A model generated the notes under the pieces. It was not told the origin of the DNA, ran no database searches, and saw only the letters and a list, made by a program, of their open reading frames with translations. A stretch of DNA of 6,170 bases, from the NCBI GenBank assembly GCA_963933885.1, contig CAWVWF010000191.1, positions 1 to 6,170 of the forward strand. The letters are read 5' to 3'. Below, piece by piece: positions 1 through 6,170 of the stretch. A program made the position numbers and the translations under genes. Each line of letters opens with the position of its first letter. Position 1 is the stretch's first letter. This DNA comes from CAWVWF01 sp963933885. GTDB lineage: Bacteria > Bacteroidota > Bacteroidia > Flavobacteriales_C > GCA-002722245.

Positions 1-56
1 CCCTTTGCCGAAAGGGATCAAGAGGCTCATAGCACCTGATTTTTAATTTAACTTTT

Positions 57-119
57 AAAAAAAAAGCGTCTGGAGATGCGATTGTAAATACACACGCATG
101 TCCTAAGGAACATGACGCT
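57..119 (-). terminator. Structured leftward terminator or palindromic repeat
   Basis: Read on the minus strand, AGCGTC (119-114) pairs perfectly with GACGCT (70-65) and is followed directly by a run of T (complement of A57-A65), the layout of an intrinsic terminator. Inside this closing stem are two hairpins. ATGCG (99-95) pairs with CGCAT (80-76). GTCC (100-103) pairs with GG-A-AC (107-111) with one bulged A and a 3-nt loop. The result is a three-way junction. The plus-strand version lacks a T run, so termination would be leftward. No leftward gene is seen immediately upstream of it, so it could instead end an unannotated RNA or be a mobile palindromic repeat of the REP type. The pairing is read directly; the function is inferred. 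Confidence 0.45.
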
Positions 120-482
120 CGAGGGTAGTTAAAGGGTTAAACCTAATAGATCAAAAACTGCTTTGGGTAAAGTTGCGGATAAGCATATTCATTTTACTTG
201 AAATTTGGTTTATTATAAACCTTTGTAGAGCCTCGTTGTTTTAATACCATTAAGTTTTTGCGGAAAATGCAAATGATATGATTTCGATTGTATTATTCAA
301 TTACTTTTTTAACGAGATCTAAGAGATATTTGTGCAAAATAAACCTCAGATCATGCAAAAAAAATCAGCATTATCGTTTTTTTTTTTGTTGAAGCGGTTT
401 AATCCCCGAATTCCCTGATTACATTCCTGCTTTGCCATATATAGGATAGAAAGTATTTAAAATTTTTATTTGTAGTTAGTTT

Positions 483-516
483 AGCCGGAGTAGATTTATC
501 TGCTTCGGTTTTTTTT
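483..516 (+). terminator. Strong rho-independent terminator (rightward)
   Basis: CCGGAGTAGA (485-494) pairs over its full 10 bp with TCTGCTTCGG (499-508), using two G-T wobbles and a four-base loop TTTA. Eight T residues follow at 509-516. This is a textbook intrinsic terminator on the plus strand. It lies 76 bp before the bestrophin start, so it insulates that gene from upstream transcription. The nearest possible rightward coding frame ends at position 45 at the latest, more than 430 bp upstream, so the transcript it stops is not identified. Confidence 0.8.
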
Positions 517-551
517 GTGCCTTATTCCTTTAAACTTTCAAATAAAGAATT

Positions 552-559
552 TAGCTTTG
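552..559 (+). promoter_or_regulatory. Bacteroidota-type -7 promoter box for bestrophin gene
   Basis: TAGCTTTG matches the Bacteroidota -7 consensus TAnnTTTG exactly. It lies 33 bp upstream of the ATG at 593 and downstream of the terminator at 483-516, which is where a promoter for this gene is expected. Transcription would begin a few bases further on, giving a short leader of roughly 25-30 nt. No good -33 TTG or TTTG element is present at the usual spacing (only TTTAAA near 529), so the call rests on the -7 box and its position. Confidence 0.45.
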
Positions 560-592
560 AGGTAGATGTAATTATCTTAATCAAATCGAAAT

Positions 593-1576
593 ATGTACAC
601 TAAAAAAAATTATAGCTTTTGGATGACTTTTATTTGGTCTAAAAAGGCTTTCATAATTGGTCTTTTGTATTCAGCTGTTGTAATTAGTCTTTCTCATTTT
701 TCGAATTTCGATTTTTATATCCCTTGGCAACCAATTGGAGTAATAGGGGTAGCAGTTGCTTTTTATCTTGGATTTAAAAACAATAGTTCTTATGATAGAA
801 CTTGGGAGGCAAGGAAAATATACGGAGGTATCGTTAACGATAGTAGGTCATTTGGAGCTTCAGCAATTAGTTTTGTTAAAGGAGATGGAGATGAAGCAAT
901 TGTAAAAGAATTGATTTACCGTCATATCGCGTGGTTAACATCATTAAGGCATCAGCTTAGATTAGCTAAGCCTTGGGAACATTCTAAAAGTAGACTTACA
1001 GAGTTGTACATGCCAACTATTTGTGAGAGCTATGATAAGAAATTAAACAATGAACTTAAACAGTATTTGTCTGATGAGGAAATCGAAAAGACAAGTAATA
1101 AGGCAAATAGAGCAACACAAATCCTAAAACTTCAATCTATCAGATTGCAAGAATTAAGAGATCAAGGTTACTTTGAGGACTTCAGGCATATGGAGCTACA
1201 TAGGTTAATTACCAACATGTACACGGGTCAAGGAAAAGCGGAGCGTATAAAAAACTTCCCATTCCCTCGTCAATATGCTTCAACAGCACTTTGGGTAACT
1301 TTTGTTTTTTGCGCACTTGTACCTTTAGGGCTTATAGTATTATTTAGAGATAGTATTTGGACTGAAATGTTCTGTGTCTTTATTTCAGCAGTAATCATTT
1401 GGATTTTCTTCTTAATGGAAAAAATAGGGGATTATTCAGAAAACCCGTTTGAAGGAACTTTTAATGATGTTCCAATAACATCCATCTCAATTGGTATTGA
1501 AATAGATTTACGTGAAATGATCAATGATGAGAATATCCCTAAGCCTATGCAGGCTGAGAATGGGTTTTTATTGTAG
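593..1576 (+). CDS. Bestrophin-family ion channel protein
   Basis: This is a 327-residue inner-membrane protein of the bestrophin (RFP-TM, formerly UPF0187) family, whose bacterial members form pentameric ion channels. The family signature is clear. An N-terminal helix at about 17-35 and a second at 45-61 lead into FKNNSSYDRTWEAR (61-74) and GGIVNDSR (78-85). A soluble, helix-rich middle follows, with GKAERIKNFPFPRQYA at 214-229. Two further hydrophobic segments lie at about 231-251 and 258-275, and the C-terminal ENPFEGTFNDVPI (283-295) matches the region that forms the calcium clasp in animal bestrophins. The length is normal for bacterial members, and the protein looks intact. The ATG at 593 is the natural start, with a matching promoter box upstream and no Shine-Dalgarno sequence, as usual in this phylum. 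It appears monocistronic, between its own promoter and a convergent operon. Ion selectivity cannot be read from sequence: the characterised Klebsiella homologue conducts cations, animal ones chloride. Confidence 0.93.
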   Translation: MYTKKNYSFWMTFIWSKKAFIIGLLYSAVVISLSHFSNFDFYIPWQPIGVIGVAVAFYLGFKNNSSYDRTWEARKIYGGIVNDSRSFGASAISFVKGDGDEAIVKELIYRHIAWLTSLRHQLRLAKPWEHSKSRLTELYMPTICESYDKKLNNELKQYLSDEEIEKTSNKANRATQILKLQSIRLQELRDQGYFEDFRHMELHRLITNMYTGQGKAERIKNFPFPRQYASTALWVTFVFCALVPLGLIVLFRDSIWTEMFCVFISAVIIWIFFLMEKIGDYSENPFEGTFNDVPITSISIGIEIDLREMINDENIPKPMQAENGFLL

Positions 1577-1983
1577 ATTTTCGAGGAATGTATTTAATAT
1601 TATCGTGGTGTTTTAATACTACTCTTCGCTTTACCATTAATTACAAAGTTGTTTCGTTTTTTTTTTAAGGTGATAAATGAAACATTCGGAAAAGCATTCC
1701 TAAGCTTGAGAAGAATGCTCCTGAAATGTATACTGTAAGTTTCATCTTTAATTCCTTTACTAAATGGTATTACCAAATGTAATATTCAAATTAGAATAGC
1801 GTGAAAAACCTTGCTGTATTCGTTAGGTTCGAATGAAATAACGCTTAGCCCTTCGACTCCGCTCAGGGTGACAATAATGAGTGTTACTGTTGTGTTTTGT
1901 TTTTTTTGTCATCCTGAGCGGAGTCGAAGGAGTAAGCATAGTGGTTACCAGTTTAAAGTTATTCATAAAGAATAATATAGCCA
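1577..1983. other. Convergent intergenic region
   Basis: This 407-bp gap lies between the 3' ends of the bestrophin gene (+) and the small membrane protein gene (-). No coding frame of interest was found. Its main content is the inverted repeat at 1843-1937. It also has a T10 run at 1657-1666 and a 6-bp hairpin, GCATTC (1694-1699) with GAATGC (1713-1718), which lacks a T tail and is not a convincing terminator. No classical terminator directly follows the bestrophin stop. Confidence 0.6.
1843..1937. repeat. Long inverted repeat with Bacteroidota interspersed core
   Basis: Two 32-bp arms (1843-1874 and 1906-1937) are reverse complements with only three mismatches, separated by a 31-bp T-rich spacer. 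They share a perfect 18-bp core, CCTTCGACTCCGCTCAGG, flanked by TGACAA and GCTTA. The core is noticeably richer in G+C than its surroundings. From general knowledge, this core recurs in intergenic regions across many Bacteroidota genomes, often as facing pairs between convergent genes; I could not check this here. As RNA, either strand would fold into a very stable hairpin, so it may act as a two-way transcription barrier or 3'-end stabiliser. No T run follows either arm, so it is not a standard intrinsic terminator. It contains no coding sequence. Confidence 0.85.
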
Positions 1984-2361
1984 CTAAACAAAATAATAAT
2001 AAACCGGTAATAGAATACCCAACACCGCCAGAAGATTAAGCATAAAAGCTTTAGCAATATTTATTTTGTTTTCCTTCTTTGTAATTGCAAAAACTAAAAT
2101 CAATATTCCGAATAAACCTATAAGTGCAAAAGGGTAAATGTTTAAATGTTTGAAGAGAAACAATGCTCTTGTCTTGCCTGAAATTGTTGACATATACCTC
2201 GCGTAAAGATCTATTTGCAAGCGCAAACTTATGAATATTCCAATTATTCCAACTGTAGATGAGACTTTAGCTATTTTAGTCAATTTGCTATTGTGTTTTG
2301 TGATTGTAATAAGATCAACACTAGCCGGATTAGCCAGTGTTGATTGTTCTTTGTTATGCAA
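1984..2361 (-). CDS. Small three-helix membrane protein, unknown function
   Basis: This is a hypothetical 125-residue protein that I do not recognise as a named family. It has a polar N-terminus (1-28, with several Lys/Asn/Thr), then hydrophobic segments at about 31-49 (AKVSSTVGIIGIFISLRL), 73-93 (LNIYPFALIGLFGILILVFA) and 103-124 (ending in PVYYYFV at the extreme C-terminus). This predicts a small integral inner-membrane protein. It begins 15 bp after the SIMPL gene stop on the same strand, so the two are probably co-transcribed and possibly translationally coupled. The start is unusual. The frame opens at TTG (2361-2359), and its first ATG is residue 57, which would delete the first helix. 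The 15 bp between the SIMPL stop and this TTG are in the same frame with no further stop. No Shine-Dalgarno sequence is seen. The gene is likely real given its hydrophobic pattern and operon position, but the exact start is uncertain. Confidence 0.6.
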   Translation of the reverse strand: MHNKEQSTLANPASVDLITITKHNSKLTKIAKVSSTVGIIGIFISLRLQIDLYARYMSTISGKTRALFLFKHLNIYPFALIGLFGILILVFAITKKENKINIAKAFMLNLLAVLGILLPVYYYFV

Positions 2362-2376
2362 GGGGAAGTTGAGTAA

Positions 2377-3075
2377 TTACCCCTTCTCTTTAATCAAAAA
2401 CTTCACATAAACTTGAGCCGTGATTTTGATCTTTCTAAATCCAATCTCACCACCAGTACTACTTATTTTAGAATGAATTACTTGAGGATTTTTCACACTA
2501 TTACTTCGATAATTATTTAAGTTGTAATTTGAATTTGGAAACTCTTCACGAACCACCAATGGTAATCCTCTTTTTGCATCTAACTCCTTCAATAAATAAT
2601 CAGCTTTATCCCTCGATGCTTTTACAGCTGAAATTCTCATTTCTTTTTGGAATTTAACAATTTTAGAATGTGTTACTTCAGTAATCCTAGCTTTAAATAC
2701 ATCGATCACATCAAGCATTTCAAAAACCTCATTCACCTCTTTTGCATTCTTTAAAACCAAGTTGTAATTGGCTTTGTTAATCAAATCTCTCTTTCTAAAT
2801 TTCACGCGTATGTAATCAGCATTAGAGTGCGTTAAGCTTAAGTTTGATATAGGAATATTTAGCCTCAATAATTCAGCTTTAAGCGCTTCCAATTGTTGTT
2901 CGGTTGTAGTTACTTTCTTTTCTTTTAACACGATCGAAACTATGATTTGATCTGGCATCACAATCATTTGTGATTTCCCACTCACCTCGATGTAAGGTTG
3001 TTCAGTTACTGTTTGAGCATTTGATAATGTTGTGAAAAAGACTGCTAAAGCAATCATCGTTTTTTTAATTCTCAT
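2377..3075 (-). CDS. SIMPL (DUF541) domain secreted protein
   Basis: This is a 232-residue exported protein with a SIMPL/DUF541 domain, a family of periplasmic or envelope proteins whose biochemical role is mostly undefined (some are linked to oxidative stress or outer-membrane function). The signal peptide is clear: MRIKK, a hydrophobic stretch MIALAVFFTTL, then a likely cleavage after SNA before QTV. The domain then opens with IEVSGKSQMIVMPDQIIVSIVL, a typical first strand pair. It continues through a central helix (KASRDKADYLLKELDAKRGLPLVVREE) and ends in the usual final strand ITAQVYVKFLIKEKG. The length is normal for the family. The frame extends to a GTG at 3108, adding MLLLKKLKANN, but the ATG at 3075 gives a standard signal peptide and is preferred. 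It is the first gene of a probable two-gene leftward operon with the small membrane protein, and is divergent from the GH20 gene. Confidence 0.85.
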   Translation of the reverse strand: MRIKKTMIALAVFFTTLSNAQTVTEQPYIEVSGKSQMIVMPDQIIVSIVLKEKKVTTTEQQLEALKAELLRLNIPISNLSLTHSNADYIRVKFRKRDLINKANYNLVLKNAKEVNEVFEMLDVIDVFKARITEVTHSKIVKFQKEMRISAVKASRDKADYLLKELDAKRGLPLVVREEFPNSNYNLNNYRSNSVKNPQVIHSKISSTGGEIGFRKIKITAQVYVKFLIKEKG

Positions 3076-3194
3076 GTTGTTGGCTTTTAGTTTTTTTAAA
3101 AGTAGCACATCGCCAGAGCCTCTAAAAGCAAGAACTAGGGAAGGATGTTTGTTGATGAGTGAAGATGGACTTTAAATGAGGGAGGTAATTTTTT

Positions 3195-3212
3195 CTTACT
3201 TTAATAAGTAAG
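3195..3212. promoter_or_regulatory. Perfect palindrome in divergent intergenic region
   Basis: CTTACTT (3195-3201) and AAGTAAG (3206-3212) are perfect 7-bp inverted repeats around TAAT. The site sits between the divergent SIMPL (start 3075) and GH20 (start 3278) genes, 66 bp before the GH20 ATG, a place suited to a dimeric regulator. On the minus strand it is followed by A residues rather than T residues, so it is not a terminator for either gene. A Bacteroidota-like -7 box for the GH20 gene may be TACCTTGT at 3252-3259 (one mismatch), with TTG at 3226-3228 at slightly long spacing. An operator role is inferred from position and symmetry only. Confidence 0.35.
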
Positions 3213-3277
3213 ATTGAAACCGAAATTGAAGAATCTATTCGAGTTTTTTTATACCTTGTTTGTAAATATATTTCTCC

Positions 3278-5962
3278 ATGATTTTAATGAAATCTTCAGT
3301 TCTTAAAATAGTTCTTCTAACTGTTTTATTAATTAGTACAACTGCTCTGTTTGCTTCCGATTCAACACGCATAAGCTTGAAAAAAGATGTACCGAGGGGA
3401 GAAGAAATCAGAATGACTTGGGAGTTGAAAGGGATTGATGATAGCAAACGAGGATATAATTTAGGATATAGATCTAAGTTAGTAATCAAGAACCTTTCAA
3501 ATCAAATTTTCAATGGTTCGAATTGGGCTATTTATTTTCATCAGCCAATGCCTGTCAAGGCTGGAAGTGAGACAGGGAATGTTAAAATCACTCATGTAAA
3601 TGGAGATTATTATAAGATTGAACCAACCGCAAAGTTTACCAGGTTGAAACAAGGTGAAGAATGTGCCTTAGAATATCTTTCAAATTTTAGAATGATAAAA
3701 ATGCAAGGAGCGCCTACTGGTTTCTACATTGTTTATTCTGATCGTAACGAAAACGAATATAAACCAGAAAATATATTGGATGTAAGGAAGGTTTTAATTC
3801 GCTCTGAACAAACTACACTTCACGCAAACGATCATGTTCCATACCCTACTGGAGCGCATATTTATGCTAAGAATGAAGCTATAAATCATTTAATAAAAGA
3901 TTCACTTAGTAAAATTATTCCAACACCTTATCAAACCTATAAGCAACAAGGTAGTTATAGCGTAGAAAAAGAGTTAAGCATCGCCTATCACTCAGATTTT
4001 AAAAATGAAGCAGAATTTTTAGCTGAGAAACTAATAGCTGATATTGGTTTGAAAGTGAACGTTTTCGAAGGTGATAGTGGTAGTGTTGTTCTGGTTAAAA
4101 GAAAGATGGAATCAAAGTTCACCGGTATTGGTAGCTATGAATTAAAAATATCAAATGATGGTATCTCGATTTATGGATGGAATCCAACTTCTATATTTTA
4201 TGGTGTCCAATCATTACGAGCGATTATTCCGGTTGAAGCTTATTTAAAAAAAGTAGAAGAGATTACACTTAATAATGTATTCATACATGATGAAGCAAGG
4301 TTTGAATATAGGGGAATGCATTTGGATGTTGCTAGGAATTTCAACTCTAAAGAAACGGTATTCAAACTCTTAGATTTAATGGCTTTTTATAAATTGAATA
4401 AATTCCATTTTCATATTACAGATGATGAAGGTTGGAGATTGGAAATCCCTGGATTACCTGAGTTAACTGATGTTGGAGCAAAACGTGGACATACTACCGA
4501 TGAAATGGATATGTTAATGCCAGCCTTGGGATCAGGTCCTTTTTCTGATGATGTTGATAGTTATGGATCTGGCTATTACACAACTTCTGATTTTATAGAA
4601 ATTCTTGAATACGCTAAGGCCAGGCATATTGAAGTGATTCCTGAATTGGATTTCCCTGGTCACGCAAGAGCCGCTATTGTATCGATGAAGTCTCGATATG
4701 AAAAACTATTGCAAAAAGGTAAGAAGAGAAAAGCTAAAAAGTATATGTTGCATGATCCAAAGGATGGGTCTAGGTATAGAACTGTTCAAAGGTTTAATGA
4801 CAATGTAGTTTGTCCTTGTCGAAAGTCAACTTATAGATTTATAGAAAAAGTGGTAGACGAGGTAGAGGCAATGTATAAACTAGCTGGATTGAAATTAGAG
4901 AATTTACATATTGGTGGAGATGAGGTTCCTCATCCAATGGGTGATGACCCAGATCATGGAGCATGGAGGTTTTCTCCTATTTGTAATGAGTTTTTGAAAA
5001 AGCATGAGGCTTATGATAAACCAGAAGAACTTTACTATTATTTTGTGGATCAGTTAAGTTTAATGCTTGAAGGAAAAGGAATAAAAGTTGCTGGTTGGGA
5101 GGAAGTTGCAATGAAAAAAAGTGTAGATGCTGAAGGTGATTATGTTATTGAAAATAATCAAGAATTTAAAGCTAGAGGAGTAGTTCCATACACTTGGAAT
5201 AACATCTGGGGATGGGGTGGAGAAGATAGAGCTTACAAATTAGCTAATGATGGTTATAAGGTAGTTATAGCTGGTGCTTCTAATAATTATTATGCTTTGG
5301 CTTATGATAAAAACCCAATGGAGCCAGGTTATTACTGGGGAGGTTTTGTGGATACTAAAAGGTCTTGGCAGCAAGTCCCATTAAATATTTATAATGAAGA
5401 TGCAACTACAAGGGATGGTAATCCTATTACAGATTATAAACAGAATAAGACGCGCTTAACTGAGGAAGGGGCGAAAAATATAAAAGGAATTCAAGGACAA
5501 ATGTGGAGTGAAACTTTACTAGGTGAGGCAACAATGGAATATTGTGTTTTCCCTAAAATTTTAGGATTGGTTGAGCGAACATGGTCTAAAGATCCATTAT
5601 GGACTTCAATAGAAAAAGATTCTTCTAGAGTAGCAGCTCAAGACGAGGATTGGAGTGATTTTGCAAGCCGATTAGGGTATTTTGAATTACCAAGACTAAC
5701 TTACTTAAACGGTGGTGTTAAATACAGAATAGCTGCTCCTGGAGTAATTGTAGAAGATAGCGTTTTAAAAGTGAATATGAATTACCCTGGCTTTGTTTGT
5801 AAATATACTACGGATGGTTCTGAACCTAATGCCTCATCAATAGTTTATACTAATCCTGTTAAAGTATGGGGGCGGGTTGTTAAGGTGATTGCTTTTAATG
5901 CGAAAGGTGATAAGAGTTTGGTGACTGAAGTTTTCATTGACAATAGAATAATGGAAAATTAG
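3278..5962 (+). CDS. GH20 chitobiase / beta-N-acetylhexosaminidase, exported
   Basis: This 894-residue glycoside hydrolase family 20 enzyme is expected to remove terminal beta-linked GlcNAc (or GalNAc) from chitobiose and similar oligosaccharides by substrate-assisted catalysis. Its order of domains matches Serratia-type chitobiase. A signal peptide (about 1-27, cleaved near LFA-SDS) is followed by an N-terminal carbohydrate-binding-like CHB_HEX domain (about 40-175), a GH20b domain (about 212-338), the catalytic TIM barrel (about 342-770) and a C-terminal Ig-like chitobiase_C domain (about 815-890, with YTTDGSEP). Conserved residues seen are R345 (YRGMHLD), HFHITDDEGW (377-386), H462 (DFPGHARAA), the catalytic pair D548-E549 (HIGGDEVP), and Trp residues 607, 640, 687 and 743 that line family active sites. 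No lipobox or type IX sorting domain is seen, so periplasmic location is likely. An internal ATG at 3287 gives a cleaner signal peptide (MKSSVLK) and is an equally good start. The gene is intact and monocistronic in this window. A chitobiose substrate is inferred from similarity. Confidence 0.95.
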   Translation: MILMKSSVLKIVLLTVLLISTTALFASDSTRISLKKDVPRGEEIRMTWELKGIDDSKRGYNLGYRSKLVIKNLSNQIFNGSNWAIYFHQPMPVKAGSETGNVKITHVNGDYYKIEPTAKFTRLKQGEECALEYLSNFRMIKMQGAPTGFYIVYSDRNENEYKPENILDVRKVLIRSEQTTLHANDHVPYPTGAHIYAKNEAINHLIKDSLSKIIPTPYQTYKQQGSYSVEKELSIAYHSDFKNEAEFLAEKLIADIGLKVNVFEGDSGSVVLVKRKMESKFTGIGSYELKISNDGISIYGWNPTSIFYGVQSLRAIIPVEAYLKKVEEITLNNVFIHDEARFEYRGMHLDVARNFNSKETVFKLLDLMAFYKLNKFHFHITDDEGWRLEIPGLPELTDVGAKRGHTTDEMDMLMPALGSGPFSDDVDSYGSGYYTTSDFIEILEYAKARHIEVIPELDFPGHARAAIVSMKSRYEKLLQKGKKRKAKKYMLHDPKDGSRYRTVQRFNDNVVCPCRKSTYRFIEKVVDEVEAMYKLAGLKLENLHIGGDEVPHPMGDDPDHGAWRFSPICNEFLKKHEAYDKPEELYYYFVDQLSLMLEGKGIKVAGWEEVAMKKSVDAEGDYVIENNQEFKARGVVPYTWNNIWGWGGEDRAYKLANDGYKVVIAGASNNYYALAYDKNPMEPGYYWGGFVDTKRSWQQVPLNIYNEDATTRDGNPITDYKQNKTRLTEEGAKNIKGIQGQMWSETLLGEATMEYCVFPKILGLVERTWSKDPLWTSIEKDSSRVAAQDEDWSDFASRLGYFELPRLTYLNGGVKYRIAAPGVIVEDSVLKVNMNYPGFVCKYTTDGSEPNASSIVYTNPVKVWGRVVKVIAFNAKGDKSLVTEVFIDNRIMEN

Positions 5963-5970
5963 GAGTCAAA

Positions 5971-6038
5971 AAAACAAGATTTAAAACCTGATACTTTAAC
6001 CATCTTGCCAAGTTAGAGATCACCTTGTTTTGGTTTTT
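5971..6038 (+). terminator. Weak terminator candidate after GH20 gene
   Basis: AAAACAAG (5971-5978) can pair with CTTGTTTT (6024-6031), followed by GG and a T5 run (6034-6038), starting 9 bp after the GH20 stop. The loop is long (45 nt), and a competing pairing, CAAGAT (5975-5980) with ATCTTG (6002-6007), exists. The structure is therefore weak, and the call rests mainly on position. Confidence 0.3.
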
Positions 6039-6119
6039 CAAACTTATCATTCCCTTGCAGGCTCAGTACTGTCCGGTTATTCTTGTTTCAATCTCATTTG
6101 AAAATGTATTTAATCGTAG

Positions 6120-6140
6120 GGATGCCTCTTGTAGGTATCC
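6120..6140. other. Short stable hairpin near right edge
   Basis: GGATGCCT (6120-6127) pairs with AGGTATCC (6133-6140) over 8 bp with one G-T wobble and a 5-nt loop CTTGT. No T run follows (GAAACACAG), so it is not an intrinsic terminator. It could be part of a leader of a gene beyond the window, or an element end; no role is assigned. Confidence 0.4.
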
Positions 6141-6170
6141 GAAACACAGTATTTCACATTAACACTACTA

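Larger units (their letters stand above)
1..592. other. ORF-poor left intergenic region
   Basis: No convincing gene is visible on either strand. At the left edge a short rightward frame ends with a stop at 43-45 (reading PLPKGIKRLIAPDF) and could be the C-terminal tail of an upstream gene, while another frame stops at 37-39. A leftward ATG at 30-28 opens MSLLIPFGKG and runs off the window. Nothing decides between these three. The interval holds several hairpins: 1-16 (CCCTTT/AAAGGG), 57-119, 207-221 (GGTTTA/TAAACC) and 485-508. It also holds an A8 run (357-364) and a T11 run (377-387). A 21-residue frame at 353-418 starts MQKKSALSFFFLL, but it has no clear promoter or ribosome binding site and may be chance. 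The identifiable signals are listed separately. Confidence 0.6.
5963..6170. other. Right-edge intergenic region
   Basis: No complete gene is seen in these 208 bp. Besides the terminator candidate, there is a sequence GTACTGTCCGGTTA at 6066-6079 that resembles, from memory, terminal sequences of some Bacteroidota insertion sequences. There is also an 8-bp hairpin at 6120-6140. Whether a mobile element or gene starts just past the edge cannot be seen. Confidence 0.5.

Noticed and set aside
207..221. GGTTTA/TAAACC hairpin as a terminator
   Set aside because: Only 6 bp, A+T-rich, followed by TTTG rather than a T run; likely chance in this composition.
1651..1718. T10 run and GCATTC/GAATGC hairpin as a bestrophin terminator
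   Set aside because: The T run precedes rather than follows the hairpin, and the hairpin is weak with no T tail.
1821..1843. GGTTCGAAT resembling a tRNA T-loop, within CGTTA/TAACG
   Set aside because: No acceptor stem, anticodon arm or D arm surrounds it, and it runs straight into the inverted repeat at 1843; not a tRNA.
3076..3108. N-terminal extension of the SIMPL gene to a GTG start
   Set aside because: The extension (MLLLKKLKANN) would precede an otherwise normal signal peptide starting at the ATG at 3075; the ATG is the better start.
3235..3489. 84-residue minus-strand open frame overlapping the GH20 start
   Set aside because: It overlaps the signal peptide and N-terminal domain of a clear GH20 gene on the other strand and shows no recognisable domain; it is a shadow frame.

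Overview
The window looks like an ordinary chromosomal stretch from a member of the Bacteroidota, probably a free-living Flavobacteriia/Cytophagia-type bacterium. The pointers are low G+C content, genes with no Shine-Dalgarno sequence, a perfect Bacteroidota-type -7 box (TAnnTTTG) upstream of the first gene, a CCTTCGACTCCGCTCAGG interspersed inverted repeat, and proteins typical of that phylum. This placement is inferred from sequence style, not from a database match.

Layout. Positions 1-592 hold no convincing gene. They carry a structured element that would end a leftward transcript (57-119), a strong rightward terminator (483-516) and a promoter. Positions 593-1576 (+) encode a bestrophin-family membrane channel. 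Positions 1577-1983 are non-coding and contain a large inverted repeat with 32-bp arms, lying between convergent genes. Two leftward genes follow: a secreted SIMPL (DUF541) protein (2377-3075) and, 15 bp downstream, a small three-helix membrane protein of unknown function (1984-2361). The latter begins at TTG and sits in the same frame as the SIMPL stop. A 202-bp divergent intergenic region with a perfect 7-bp palindrome separates them from a rightward 894-residue GH20 chitobiase/beta-N-acetylhexosaminidase (3278-5962). The last 208 bp are non-coding, with a weak terminator candidate and a short hairpin.

How the genes work together. There is no evident single pathway. The GH20 enzyme is an exported exo-acting enzyme expected to release N-acetylglucosamine from chitobiose or related oligosaccharides. 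The SIMPL and membrane proteins probably form a small cell-envelope operon. The bestrophin homologue is a stand-alone ion channel gene. No complete phage, CRISPR, transposase or defence genes are seen. The least explained parts are the ORF-free interval with outward-facing terminators at the left edge and the non-ATG small membrane protein gene.
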